Source of the DNA: Chryseomonas sp014190935
GTDB lineage: Bacteria > Pseudomonadota > Gammaproteobacteria > Pseudomonadales > Pseudomonadaceae
Direction: 5' to 3'
Length of the DNA stretch: 64,000 bases
Assembly: GCF_014190935.1 (NCBI RefSeq)
Contig: NZ_JACHVV010000002.1
Location: 806,001-870,000 of the forward strand
Shown: positions 48,996 to 60,240 of the stretch, one piece after another
How positions within the stretch are numbered: the stretch's first letter is position 1
How the letters are laid out: the number at the start of each line of letters is the position of its first letter
Program-made: the position numbers and the translations under genes
The notes under the pieces: generated by a model
What the model was told of the DNA's origin: nothing
Database searches by the model: none
What the model saw: the letters and a program-made list of their open reading frames with translations, nothing else

Positions 48996-49751
48996 TCAGG
49001 CGGGATTGTCGCAGTCGATGAAGCGATGCTCGATGCCCAGTTGCGCGGCCAGAAAGTCGCCCAGCGCCTGCACGCCATAGCGCTCGGTGGCATGGTGGCC
49101 GGCAGCGAAGAAACTCACCCCGTTCTCGCGAGCGCTGTGCACCGTCTGCTCGGATACCTCGCCGGTGAGATAGGCATCCACCCCCGCCGCAATGGCCTGA
49201 TCGATGTAGCCCTGGGCGCCGCCGGTGCACCAGGCCAGGCGCCGGATCGACCGCCCGCCATCGACCACCAGTGGCTCGCGCTGCAGCACATGCGCCACCT
49301 GCCGACCAAAGTCCGCGGCGGATTGCGACCGCGGCAACTCGCCCTGCCAGATCAGTCCCTTGGCATCGCCCGGCAACGGCCGGATATCCTGCAGGCCCAG
49401 GCGACGACCCAACTGGACGTTGTTGCCCACCTCGGGATGAACGTCCAGCGGCAGGTGGTAGGCCAGCAGGCTGATGTCGTGGCCCAGCAGCGTCTTGATC
49501 CGCCGGTGCTTCATGCCGATGAGGCGGGCGTCCTCGTTCTTCCAGAAATAGCCATGGTGCACCAGGATGGCATCGGCCCCGGCCGCCACGGCGGCGTCCA
49601 GCAGCTGCTGGGAGGCGGTGACGCCACTGACCAGCAGGCGCACCTGCTCGCGGCCCTGGACCTGCAGGCCATTGGGGCAATAATCCTGGATACGGGCCGA
49701 CTCCAGGTAGCGGTCGGCGGTCTCCACCAGTTGATCAAGGGACAGGGTCAC
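48996..49751 (-). CDS. Nif3-like dinuclear metal center protein (YbgI family)
   Basis: A 251-residue protein of the Nif3/DUF34 family, which forms hexameric rings with a dinuclear metal site. Metal ligands are visible in LVHHGYFW (two His), the middle AYHLPLDVH stretch, and the C-terminal AGHHATERYG. The start is GTG 49751 with GGAGG 10 nt upstream. Biochemical function is uncertain despite past labels such as GTP cyclohydrolase. It is divergent from algW. Confidence 0.92.
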   Translation of the reverse strand: MTLSLDQLVETADRYLESARIQDYCPNGLQVQGREQVRLLVSGVTASQQLLDAAVAAGADAILVHHGYFWKNEDARLIGMKHRRIKTLLGHDISLLAYHLPLDVHPEVGNNVQLGRRLGLQDIRPLPGDAKGLIWQGELPRSQSAADFGRQVAHVLQREPLVVDGGRSIRRLAWCTGGAQGYIDQAIAAGVDAYLTGEVSEQTVHSARENGVSFFAAGHHATERYGVQALGDFLAAQLGIEHRFIDCDNPA

Positions 49752-49868
49752 GGACGGCTTACCTCCTCGCTGGCGGCGCCACAGCGTGTCTTCGGGTGGC
49801 GCCGCTCCTTATAATGCCCGCCAGCTTATCCGGCGCACCCCGGGTGGACAAATTCAAGGATGTGATCG

Positions 49869-50990
<1,122 letters not shown>

Positions 50991-51003
50991 CCGTGGGCGT
51001 CCC

Positions 51004-52059
51004 TCAGAGGGTATCGAGGGCCGCGATCAACGCCTGATTCTGCGCGGGCGTGCCGATGGTGATGCGCAGGAAGTCGGCGATGCGTTCGGGGCGGCTGAAG
51101 TGGCGCACGATGACGCCATGCTCGCGCAAGCCCGCGGCCAGCACCGCCCCACCCTTCTGCACATGCCGGGCGAAGATGAAGTTGGCGGCCGAGGGCAGGA
51201 CCTCGAAACCGCGCTCCAGCAACTGGCCGACCAGCGCTTCGCGGCTTTCGACCACCTGCCGGCAGGTCTCGTCGAAGTAGGCGCGATCCTCGAAGGCAGC
51301 GGTCGCGCCGGCCAGGGCCAGGCGATCCAGCGGATAGGAGTTGAAGCTGTTCTTGATTCGCTCCAGGGCCTCCATCAGCGGCGCCTGACCCATGGCCAGG
51401 CCCACCCGCAGACCGGCCAGGGAACGGGACTTGGACAGCGTCTGGGTCACCACCAGATTGGCATGGCGCTCGATCAGGGCGACCGCGGACTCCGCCCCGA
51501 AGTCGACATAGGCTTCGTCCACCACCACTACCGAGGTCGGATTGCCGGCGACGATGCGCTCGATGGCATCCAGCGCCAGGGCGCTGCCGGTCGGCGCATT
51601 GGGGTTGGGGAAGATGATCCCGCCATTGGGCCGCAGGTAGTCCTCGGGGACGATCTGGAAATCCTCGTCCAGCGTCGGGGTCTCGAAGGCGATGTCGTAG
51701 AGGCCGCAATAGACCGGATAGAAGCTGTAGCTGATGTCCGGGAACAGCACTGTTCGGCCATGGCCGAACAGGCCCAGGAAGATGTGCGCCAGCACCTCGT
51801 CCGAGCCGTTGCCGACAAACACCTGGTCGCTCTGAATGCCGTAATACTGAGCGACGGCATCCTTCAGCGCCTGGCCGTTGGGGTCGGGATAGAGCCGCAG
51901 GTCGTCGGTGGCCGCGGCGCGGATGGCGTCCAGCGCCCGCGGCGACGGACCGTAGGGATTCTCGTTGGTGTTGAGCTTGACCAGGTTGGTCAGCCTGGGC
52001 TGCTCACCCGGCACATAGGGCACCAGGTTCTTGACGAAGGGACTCCAGAGTTCGCTCAT
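51004..52059 (-). CDS. hisC: Histidinol-phosphate aminotransferase
   Basis: A 351-residue PLP enzyme of histidine synthesis. N-terminal VKLNTNENPYGPSP, the FPNPNAPTG motif, VDEAYVDF and the PLP lysine motif TLSKSRSLAGLRVG are conserved. The start overlaps the hisD stop (ATGA). It converges with algW, 13 bp apart. Confidence 0.96.
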   Translation of the reverse strand: MSELWSPFVKNLVPYVPGEQPRLTNLVKLNTNENPYGPSPRALDAIRAAATDDLRLYPDPNGQALKDAVAQYYGIQSDQVFVGNGSDEVLAHIFLGLFGHGRTVLFPDISYSFYPVYCGLYDIAFETPTLDEDFQIVPEDYLRPNGGIIFPNPNAPTGSALALDAIERIVAGNPTSVVVVDEAYVDFGAESAVALIERHANLVVTQTLSKSRSLAGLRVGLAMGQAPLMEALERIKNSFNSYPLDRLALAGATAAFEDRAYFDETCRQVVESREALVGQLLERGFEVLPSAANFIFARHVQKGGAVLAAGLREHGVIVRHFSRPERIADFLRITIGTPAQNQALIAALDTL

Positions 52060-53375
52060 GCCTGCTCCTCCTGAATACGGTATTCGGCGCTGCGGGCGTG
52101 GGCGGTCAGGGACTCGCCACGCGCCAGGACCGAGGCGACCCGGCCCAGCGCGGAAGCGCCAGTGGCCGAGCAGTGGATGATCGAGGAACGCTTCTGGAAG
52201 TCGTACACGCCCAGGGGCGAGGAGAAGCGTGCGGTACCCGAGGTCGGCAGCACATGGTTGGGACCGGCGCAGTAGTCGCCCAGGGCCTCGGCGGTGTAGC
52301 GACCCATGAAGATGGCGCCAGCGTGGCGGATCTTGGGCAGCCACTGCTCGGGCTCGGCGACGGACAGTTCCAGGTGTTCGGGGGCGATGCGGTTGGCCAC
52401 CTCAATGGCCTGGGCCATGTCGGCGACCTGGATCAGGGCACCGCGACCTTCCAGGGAGGCGCGGATGATGTCGGCGCGCTCCATCTCCGGCAACAGACGA
52501 GCGATGCTGGCCGCCACGGCGTCGAGGAAGGCGGCGTCCGGACTGACCAGGATGGCCTGGGCATCTTCGTCGTGCTCGGCCTGGGAGAACAGGTCCATGG
52601 CGATCCAGTCGGGATCGGTCTGACCGTCGCAGACCACCAGGATCTCCGACGGGCCGGCGATCATGTCGATGCCGACCTTGCCGAACACGTGGCGCTTGGC
52701 GGTGGCGACATAGATGTTGCCGGGACCGACGATCTTGTCCACCGGCGGTACGCTTTCGGTGCCATAGGCCAGGGCGGCCACGGCCTGGGCACCACCGATG
52801 GTGAAGACGCGATCGACACCGGCCAGGGCCGCGGCGGCCAGCACCAGTTCGTTGACCTCGCCGCGGGGCGTCGGCACCACCATGACCACCTCGGGCACGC
52901 CGGCGACCTTGGCGGGAATGGCGTTCATCAACACCGAGGAGGGATAGGAGGCCTTGCCCCCCGGCACATAGAGACCGGCACGATCCAGCGGGGTGACCTG
53001 CTGACCGAGCACGGTGCCGTCGGCCTCCTGGTACTGCCAGGAATCCTGGCGCTGCTTTTCGTGATAACGACGGACGCGCTCGGCGGCGGCTTCCAGCGCG
53101 GTACGCTGCTCCGGCGTGATCCGGGTCAGGGCCTCTTCCAGGCGCGCACGCGGCAGGATGAGATCGCTCATCGAGGTCGTTTCGACACCGTCGAAGCGCC
53201 GGGTGTATTCCAGCAGCGCCTGATCGCCCTGATGACGGACGTCGGCGATGATCGCCAGGACCCGCTGGTTGATGTCGGCGTCGGACACCCCTTCCCAGCT
53301 CAGCAGATGATCCAGATGCTCGGCGAAATCCGGAGCGGCGGCGGCGAGTCGGCGGATGGCGAGCGGAGCGGTCAT
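52056..53375 (-). CDS. hisD: Histidinol dehydrogenase
   Basis: A 439-residue zinc enzyme performing the last two steps of histidine synthesis. Motifs PGGKASYPSSVLMNAIPA, GGAQAVAALAYGTE, DMIAGPSEILV and the C-terminal AGPNHVLPTSG are conserved. GAGGA lies 8-9 nt before the ATG. It is 305 bp downstream of hisG; that gap is filled mostly by a repeat element. Confidence 0.98.
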   Translation of the reverse strand: MTAPLAIRRLAAAAPDFAEHLDHLLSWEGVSDADINQRVLAIIADVRHQGDQALLEYTRRFDGVETTSMSDLILPRARLEEALTRITPEQRTALEAAAERVRRYHEKQRQDSWQYQEADGTVLGQQVTPLDRAGLYVPGGKASYPSSVLMNAIPAKVAGVPEVVMVVPTPRGEVNELVLAAAALAGVDRVFTIGGAQAVAALAYGTESVPPVDKIVGPGNIYVATAKRHVFGKVGIDMIAGPSEILVVCDGQTDPDWIAMDLFSQAEHDEDAQAILVSPDAAFLDAVAASIARLLPEMERADIIRASLEGRGALIQVADMAQAIEVANRIAPEHLELSVAEPEQWLPKIRHAGAIFMGRYTAEALGDYCAGPNHVLPTSGTARFSSPLGVYDFQKRSSIIHCSATGASALGRVASVLARGESLTAHARSAEYRIQEEQA

Positions 53376-53489
53376 GGCGGATCCTCTTCAGGAGAGCGAA
53401 AGGGGCGCCCGAGAGTAACAGCCGGCTCCGTGTGGGCGCCCGACAATTTGGCTATGGCACGGATAGGCGAAGCTGGAGGGATGGAAGCG

Positions 53490-53521
53490 GTTCGGGCCGG
53501 CACTCAGCCACCGGCCAGAAC
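53490..53521. repeat. Hairpin between hisD and the MITE-like element
   Basis: 11-bp arms (53490-53500 and 53511-53521, one mismatch; ggccgg/ccggcc core) around a 10-nt loop. It ends 2 bp from the left end of the element at 53524. No T-run follows on either strand, so it is not a clear terminator. The rest of 53376-53489 shows a short direct repeat of gggcgccc and no gene. Confidence 0.5.
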
Positions 53522-53523
53522 GT

Positions 53524-53681
53524 AGAGCCTGTTCAAAGTCTCGCGAGCTAGAGACAAACAAGGCAAAAATGGCTGAGGAAGCGGACCGGGCTCGCGAACG
53601 AGTTTACGAGTGGTAAATGAGCATTCCGAAGCCATTTTTAACGCAGTTTGGCCGACGCGCAGCAGGCTTTGAACAGGTTCT
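53524..53681. mobile_element. MITE-like non-coding repeat element between hisG and hisD
   Basis: A 158-bp non-coding element with imperfect terminal inverted repeats: AGAGCCTGTTCAAAG (53524-53538) at the left and the reverse complement of AGAACCTGTTCAAAG (53667-53681) at the right, 14 of 15 matching. Inside is a second, perfect 10-bp inverted pair aaaaatggct (53565-53574) / agccattttt (53630-53639), so the whole can fold into a long hairpin. There is no open frame for a transposase, so any movement would need one in trans. The right end reaches the last base of the hisG stop codon. I recall similar sequences between genes in other Pseudomonas genomes, but could not check. Confidence 0.75.
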
Positions 53682-54313
53682 CAGGCGCCGCGCGCCTCGA
53701 CGGCGTGTCTCAGGGTCTCGATGAGCGCCTGGATACGGCCATGCTGCATCTTCATCGAGGCCTTGTTGACGATCAAGCGCGAGCTGATGTGGGCGATCAG
53801 CTCCTGGGGTTCGAGACCGTTGGCCTTGAGGGTATTGCCGGTGTCGACCACGTCGATGATTTTGTCGGCCAGCCCCACCAGCGGTGCCAGCTCCATGGAG
53901 CCGTACAGCTTGATGATGTCGACCTGGCGACCCTGCTCGGCATAGTAGCGCTTGGCGACGTTGACGAACTTGGTCGCCACCCGCAGCCGGCCACGCGGTG
54001 CCGGGGCGCCGACGGCACCCGCGGTCATCAGCTTGCAGCGGGCGATGCGCAGGTCCAGCGGCTCATAGAGGCCATCGCCGCCGTATTCCATCAGCACGTC
54101 CTTGCCGGCCACGCCCAGGTCCGCGGCGCCATGCTCCACATAGGTGGGTACGTCGGTGGCGCGGACGATGAGCAGGCGCACATCGTCCTGGGTGGTCGGG
54201 ATGATGAGCTTGCGGCTCTTGTCCGGATTCTCGGTCGGGGCGATCCCCGCCGCCGCCAGCAGCGGCAGGGTGTCGTCGAGGATACGGCCCTTGGACAGGG
54301 CGATGGTCAGCAT
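53681..54313 (-). CDS. hisG: ATP phosphoribosyltransferase (short form)
   Basis: First enzyme of histidine synthesis, 210 residues; the short form that needs the regulatory subunit HisZ, not in this window. Motifs IALSKGRILDDTLPLL, VRATDVPTYVEHGAADLGV and the PRPP-binding region ADKIIDVVDTGNTL are conserved. The extreme C-terminus ends ...HAVEARGA directly at the repeat element, and may differ from relatives because of it. Confidence 0.97.
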   Translation of the reverse strand: MLTIALSKGRILDDTLPLLAAAGIAPTENPDKSRKLIIPTTQDDVRLLIVRATDVPTYVEHGAADLGVAGKDVLMEYGGDGLYEPLDLRIARCKLMTAGAVGAPAPRGRLRVATKFVNVAKRYYAEQGRQVDIIKLYGSMELAPLVGLADKIIDVVDTGNTLKANGLEPQELIAHISSRLIVNKASMKMQHGRIQALIETLRHAVEARGA

Positions 54314-54322
54314 CGGAGGTCC

Positions 54323-55588
<1,266 letters not shown>

Positions 55589-55610
55589 AGCGAGTTCTCG
55601 GCGCTGCGAA

Positions 55611-55850
55611 TCAGGCGCGTTCGGCCCAGGCAGCACGGGTGAAGAATTTCATGGTGACAGCATGGATGCTGCCATCGGCGATCTGCGGCTGGAGATGGGA
55701 GTAGACCTGCTGCTGACGCTTGACCGGGCTGAGTGCCTGGAGCTCGTCGCTGATCAGGTAGAGCTGGAAGTTGCAGCCCTCGCCTTCCACTTCGACCTGG
55801 GTATCGGCCAGTTTTGCCTCCAGGAGGCTTTTGACTTCTTGGGCCTGCAT
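55611..55850 (-). CDS. ibaG: BolA-family protein (IbaG-like)
   Basis: A 79-residue BolA-fold protein. The helix-turn-helix-like segment SPVKRQQQVYSHLQPQIADG and the strand IHAVTMKFFTRAAW are typical. Members bind monothiol glutaredoxins through a shared 2Fe-2S cluster; the gene just before murA in gammaproteobacteria is usually called ibaG. Gene symbol by context. Confidence 0.88.
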   Translation of the reverse strand: MQAQEVKSLLEAKLADTQVEVEGEGCNFQLYLISDELQALSPVKRQQQVYSHLQPQIADGSIHAVTMKFFTRAAWAERA

Positions 55851-55923
55851 GGCGGCACCTCGGCAATCTAGTACAGCCGGCGATCATACAAAAAAACCGG
55901 CTGTACGGCGACTGCGATGACCA

Positions 55924-56238
55924 CTACCCGTGAGCGTCGTCCGCCAGGGGCAGCAGTTCGAGGGCATCCGAGACGTCGGCGATCTGCCGCAACTCGGAGG
56001 GCAGGCCGGCGATGGTCAGCGGGCGACCCGCGGCCTGGGCATCGCGCAGCCAGGCCAGCAACAGCGCCAGGCCGGCGCTGTTGGAGCGTTCGACACCGGC
56101 GCAGTCGAGTACCAGCGGCCCGCTGCCCTGGCCGATCAGCGCCCTGCCCTGCTCGCGCAGGGTGGGCACATTGGCGTGCTCGAGAACGCCCGACAGCTGC
56201 AGTCGGGCGCCTTCACCGGTGATGGTGGCGCGACTCAC
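55924..56238 (-). CDS. mlaB: STAS-domain protein MlaB
   Basis: A 104-residue STAS domain, the regulatory subunit that stabilises MlaF in the MlaFEDB phospholipid transporter. The pattern LVLDCAGVERSNSAGLALLLAWL holds the usual serine-containing loop. The start is a GTG at 56238 overlapping the mlaC stop (GTGA). Confidence 0.9.
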   Translation of the reverse strand: MSRATITGEGARLQLSGVLEHANVPTLREQGRALIGQGSGPLVLDCAGVERSNSAGLALLLAWLRDAQAAGRPLTIAGLPSELRQIADVSDALELLPLADDAHG

Positions 56239-56885
56239 GAACCGACCTTGGCCTTCTGGGCCTCGGGAGAATCCTTGGCCTTGGCCACGGTGCCCGCCCA
56301 GTTGTTGATGGTCTTGTCCAGGTCGTTGCCGTTTTCCTGCATCGCCTGGGCGAACTGGTCGCGGAACAGCTTGCCGAGGTTCAGGCCATTGATGATGACG
56401 TTGCGCACCTTCCACTCATTGCCCTGCTTGACCATGCTGTACTGCACCGGGTACACGGCGCCGTTGTTGCCCTTGACCTCCATGCCCACGCTGGTGCGAT
56501 CGGGACCGTCGGACGGCCCTTCGGGCAGCACCCGGATACCCTGGTTGTTGTACTCCAGCAGCGCATTGCCATAGAACTGCATCAGGCTGCGCTTGAAGTT
56601 CTCCTGGAAGCGCGCCATCTGCTCGGGCGAGGCGCTGCGGCTGTAGCGCACGGTCATGATGCTGCGCGAGATGCCTTCGGCATCCACCACCGGGCCGAGG
56701 ATGTTGTTGAGCGACTCGTAGAAGGCTTCCGGGCTGCTGCGATACCGGTCGCGATTGGCCTCGAGATCGCTGAGCAGGGTGCTGGTGGTCTGCTGGATCA
56801 CGTCGTGGGCCGAGGGCGCCGCCTGGGACACCAGTGGCAGCAGGGCCAGGATCGCGATCACTCCGTGACGAAGTAGCTTGAGCAT
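56235..56885 (-). CDS. mlaC: Periplasmic phospholipid-binding protein MlaC
   Basis: A 216-residue secreted protein (signal peptide AILALLPLVSQA, cleavage near residue 22) that ferries phospholipids between the outer and inner membranes. The MlaC/Ttg2D fold is recognised from ILGPVVDAEGISRSIM, FQENFKRSLMQFYGNALLEYNNQ and KVRNVIINGLNLGKLFRDQF. The ATG at 56885, with AGAGG 8 nt before, is preferred; the ATG at 56903 overlaps the mlaD stop and would add six residues. Confidence 0.93.
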   Translation of the reverse strand: MLKLLRHGVIAILALLPLVSQAAPSAHDVIQQTTSTLLSDLEANRDRYRSSPEAFYESLNNILGPVVDAEGISRSIMTVRYSRSASPEQMARFQENFKRSLMQFYGNALLEYNNQGIRVLPEGPSDGPDRTSVGMEVKGNNGAVYPVQYSMVKQGNEWKVRNVIINGLNLGKLFRDQFAQAMQENGNDLDKTINNWAGTVAKAKDSPEAQKAKVGS

Positions 56886-56899
56886 GGAGAAGCCTCTCA

Positions 56900-57376
56900 T
56901 CATTTATTGGCGGAAGAGTCTTTATTGACCGAATTGAGCAGGAATTTGCCGATCAGGTCTTCGAGAACCAGGGACGATTGTGTATCTCGAATGGTCGAGC
57001 CTTCCTTGAGCACCTGCTCGTCACCGCCCACGCTGATGCCGATGTATTTCTCGCCGAGCAGGCCGGCGGTCAGGATCGAGGCGATGGAATCGGTCGGCAG
57101 GTTGTCCACCTGCTTGTCGATCTGCATGGTGACCCGGCCGCGGTAGCTGTTGCGGTCGAGATCGATGGCGGTGACCTTGCCGATGGTCACGCCCGACATG
57201 GTCACCCTCGATCTCACGGTGAGACCGGCGATGTTGTCGAAGTAGGCATAGACCTTGTAGGTATCGTGATGGTCGCTCATCGTCAGACCGCTTACCCGCA
57301 GCGCCAGCAGCAGCAGTGCGAGCACGCCGGCCAGCAGGAAGAGTCCGACACCGATTTCCTGGGTGCGGGTTTGCAT
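56900..57376 (-). CDS. mlaD: Phospholipid transporter substrate-binding protein MlaD
   Basis: A 158-residue MCE-domain protein anchored in the inner membrane (membrane segment about 8-28, GVGLFLLAGVLALLLLAL). The MCE domain (about 37-118) includes FDNIAGLTVRSRVTMSGV and the ring-forming GLLGEKYIGIS. The start overlaps the mlaE stop by one base. Confidence 0.95.
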   Translation of the reverse strand: MQTRTQEIGVGLFLLAGVLALLLLALRVSGLTMSDHHDTYKVYAYFDNIAGLTVRSRVTMSGVTIGKVTAIDLDRNSYRGRVTMQIDKQVDNLPTDSIASILTAGLLGEKYIGISVGGDEQVLKEGSTIRDTQSSLVLEDLIGKFLLNSVNKDSSANK

Positions 57377-58170
57377 CAGAGATCTCCAAACATCAGGGCG
57401 GTAAGAATGAAGTCGAGGCCGAGCACGGCGAGCGACGCATAGACGACGGTACGGGTGGTGGCGCGGCCGATGCCTTCGGAGGTCGGCTCGCAGTCATACC
57501 CCTGGAAGACGGCGACCCAGGTCACCACGAAGGCGAACACCAGACTCTTGATCACGCCATTGAGCACGTCGCTGAGCATCACGCTGTTCTGCATGGTGGC
57601 CCAGAAGGAGCCGTCATAGACGCCGAGCCAGTCGATGGCGACCATGGCCGCGCCCCAGATACCCACCACGTTGAACATGGCGGCCAGCAGCGGCATGGAA
57701 ATGAAGCCGGCCCAGAAACGTGGCGCGACGATGTACTTGAGCGGATCCACGCCGATCATTTCCAGGCTGGACAGCTGCTCGGTGGATTTCATGTTGCCGA
57801 TCTCGGCAGTCAGGGCGGAACCTGCCCGTCCGGCGAACAGCAGGGCCGTCACCACCGGGCCGAGTTCGCGCAGCAGGGTCAGGGCGACCATCTGCCCTAC
57901 CGCCTGCTCGGAGCCGTACTTGACCAGGATGTTGTAGCCCTGCAGGGCGATCACCATGCCGATGAAGAAGCCCGACACCACGATGATCGGCAGCGACATC
58001 ACGCCTACGGAATAGAGTTGCTTGCCCAGCAGCTGCAGGCCGCTGCCCGCGCCACCGCGACCGAACACCGCCAGCAGCAGGACGATGACCGAGCGGCCGA
58101 TGGCCGCCACGACATCCAGCCCGGCGCGGCCCAGTCGACGAATCCGCTCCACGGCGGAGACCTTACGCAT
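57376..58170 (-). CDS. mlaE: Phospholipid ABC transporter permease MlaE
   Basis: A 264-residue permease with about five membrane segments. The MlaE/DUF140 signatures SGFFIGMVIALQGYN, LLFAGRAGSALTAEIGNMK and TEQLSSLEMIGVDP are present. It works with MlaF (ATPase), MlaD and MlaB. The start overlaps the mlaF stop by one base. Confidence 0.97.
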   Translation of the reverse strand: MRKVSAVERIRRLGRAGLDVVAAIGRSVIVLLLAVFGRGGAGSGLQLLGKQLYSVGVMSLPIIVVSGFFIGMVIALQGYNILVKYGSEQAVGQMVALTLLRELGPVVTALLFAGRAGSALTAEIGNMKSTEQLSSLEMIGVDPLKYIVAPRFWAGFISMPLLAAMFNVVGIWGAAMVAIDWLGVYDGSFWATMQNSVMLSDVLNGVIKSLVFAFVVTWVAVFQGYDCEPTSEGIGRATTRTVVYASLAVLGLDFILTALMFGDL

Positions 58171-58979
58171 CAGTGTTTCCCCAGCAAGGCATCGCGCAGA
58201 TCCGGCGCGGCGAAGTGGAAGGGTACCGGGCCATCGGGGATGCCCTGCATGAACTGGCGAACCCGCGGATCCGGCGATTCGCGCAATTCCTTTGGCGTGC
58301 CCTGTCCCAGCACCCTGGTATCGCCCACCACATAGAGGTAGTCGGCGATGCTGGCGGTCTCGGCCAGGTCGTGGGAGACCACGATGCTGGTCAGCCCCAG
58401 CGCCTGGTTGAGCAGGCGGATGAGCCGCACCAGCACGCCCATGGCGATGGGGTCCTGGCCGACGAAGGGCTCGTCGTACATGAGGATCTGCGGATCCAGG
58501 GCGATGGCCCGCGCCAGGGCGACCCGGCGCTTCATGCCGCCGGACAGCTCGTCCGGCATCAGCTCGACGGCACCGCGCAGGCCCACCGCCTGCAACTTGA
58601 GCAGGACGATGTCGCGGATCATCTCTTCGGGCAGCTTGGTGTGCACGCGCAGCGGAAAGGCCACGTTCTCGAAGACATCGAGATCGGTGAACAGCGCGCC
58701 GCTCTGGAACAGCACGCCCATCTGCCGGCGCATGTCGAACAGCTCACCCCGGGACAGCTGCGGCAGGTTGGCGCCATTGACCCAGATCTCGCCGCTGCTC
58801 GGTCGCAACTGGGCGGCGATGAGGCGCAACAGGGTGGTCTTGCCACTGCCGGACGGTCCCATGATCCCGGTGACCTTGCCCCGCGGGATGCGGATATCGA
58901 CCCGGTCGTAGATGAGACGCGTGCCGCGCTTGAAGGAAACGCCCTTTAGCTCCACGGCGTACGGGCTATCGACGGTCAT
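58170..58979 (-). CDS. mlaF: Phospholipid ABC transporter ATP-binding protein MlaF
   Basis: A 269-residue ATPase. Walker A GPSGSGKTT is at 41-49, the signature is LSGGMKRRV and Walker B is ILMYDEPFVGQD. In the mla order F-E-D-C-B it is the first gene. Its start faces kdsD divergently across a 203-bp gap that should hold promoters for both. Confidence 0.97.
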   Translation of the reverse strand: MTVDSPYAVELKGVSFKRGTRLIYDRVDIRIPRGKVTGIMGPSGSGKTTLLRLIAAQLRPSSGEIWVNGANLPQLSRGELFDMRRQMGVLFQSGALFTDLDVFENVAFPLRVHTKLPEEMIRDIVLLKLQAVGLRGAVELMPDELSGGMKRRVALARAIALDPQILMYDEPFVGQDPIAMGVLVRLIRLLNQALGLTSIVVSHDLAETASIADYLYVVGDTRVLGQGTPKELRESPDPRVRQFMQGIPDGPVPFHFAAPDLRDALLGKH

Positions 58980-59119
58980 CGAGACTCCTAAGGTTCAACT
59001 CTGTGCAGGGAGACGCCGCTCCGCCGCTTCAGGGCACGCGGCTCTCGCGTTCGGCGGCCCCGGCAAAAGGGCGGCACTATAGCATTCGTGCCGATGAGAC
59101 TCCTGAACTGCGGGCGACG

Positions 59120-59150
59120 TTGCTGAGTGTCGCGGCTTTGCGCATATAAT
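59120..59150 (+). promoter_or_regulatory. Probable promoter of kdsD
   Basis: TTGCTG (59120-59125) and TATAAT (59145-59150) with a 19-bp spacer, 33 bp before the kdsD start. The -10 is perfect; the spacer is a little long. Confidence 0.5.
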
Positions 59151-59182
59151 TTCCGATTGTCCCGTCACCTGCCTTCTGACCC

Positions 59183-60157
59183 ATGCCCGACTCAATAGAT
59201 TTCATCGCTTCCGCCAAGCGCACCATAGATGTAGAGCGAGCGGCAGTGGCCGCCCTGGGCGAACGCATCGACGAAAGCTTCGCCGCCGCCTGTCGCCGAC
59301 TGCTCGACTGCCGCGGACGCATCGTGGTCCTGGGCATGGGCAAGTCCGGGCATGTCGGCAACAAGATCGCCGCGACCCTGGCCAGCACCGGCAGTCCGGC
59401 CTTCTTCGTGCACCCGGCGGAAGCCAGCCATGGCGACATGGGCATGATCACCCGCGATGACGTCATCATCGCCATCTCCCAGTCGGGCACCTCCAGCGAG
59501 ATCCTGACCCTGCTGCCGCTGATCAAGCGCCTCGGCGTCCCGCTGATCAGCTTTGCCGGCAATCCCGCCTCGCCGCTGGCCAAGGCCGCGGACGTCAACC
59601 TGGACACCAGCGTCGCCACCGAGGCCTGCCCGCTCAACCTGGCGCCCACCTCCTCCACCACCGTCGCCCTGGTGCTGGGCGACGCCCTGGCCATCGCCCT
59701 GCTCGAGGCCCGTGGCTTCACCGCCGAGGATTTCGCCTTTTCCCACCCGGGTGGCGCCCTGGGTCGGCGCCTGCTGCTCAAGGTGGAAGACGTCATGCAT
59801 GCCGGCGCCGACCTGCCGCAGGTCGGCGAAGACACCCTGGTCTCCGATGCCCTGCTGGAGATGTCGCGCAAGGGACTGGGCATGACCAGCGTGCTCGCCA
59901 CCGATGGCCGTCTGGCCGGCATCTTCACCGACGGTGATCTGCGCCGGGCCCTGGATCGCGGCATCGACGTGCGCGCCACGGCGATCGCAACCGTGATGAC
60001 CCGCGGTGGTCGAACCGCCAGGGCGCAGATGCTTGCCGCCGAGGCGCTGAAGATCATGGAAGAGCACAAGATCAACGCGCTGGTGGTGATCGATGACGAG
60101 CGCCGGCCGATCGGCGCCCTCAACATGGGTGACCTGCTACGCGCCGGGGTGCTGTAG
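59183..60157 (+). CDS. kdsD: Arabinose 5-phosphate isomerase
   Basis: A 324-residue enzyme that makes arabinose 5-phosphate from ribulose 5-phosphate for KDO synthesis. It has a SIS sugar-isomerase domain (about 35-175, with GMGKSGHVGNKIAATLAST and SQSGTSSEI) and two CBS domains (about 200-324). In P. aeruginosa and P. putida kdsC follows it; here lptC follows directly. Confidence 0.96.
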   Translation: MPDSIDFIASAKRTIDVERAAVAALGERIDESFAAACRRLLDCRGRIVVLGMGKSGHVGNKIAATLASTGSPAFFVHPAEASHGDMGMITRDDVIIAISQSGTSSEILTLLPLIKRLGVPLISFAGNPASPLAKAADVNLDTSVATEACPLNLAPTSSTTVALVLGDALAIALLEARGFTAEDFAFSHPGGALGRRLLLKVEDVMHAGADLPQVGEDTLVSDALLEMSRKGLGMTSVLATDGRLAGIFTDGDLRRALDRGIDVRATAIATVMTRGGRTARAQMLAAEALKIMEEHKINALVVIDDERRPIGALNMGDLLRAGVL

Positions 60158-60240
60158 GCCGGGTTATACTGCCCGACTAATACGCCGCACTCCCGTGTTC
60201 AACCCGCCGCCCCCTGGTGCGGCCCACCACAGGTACCCTC

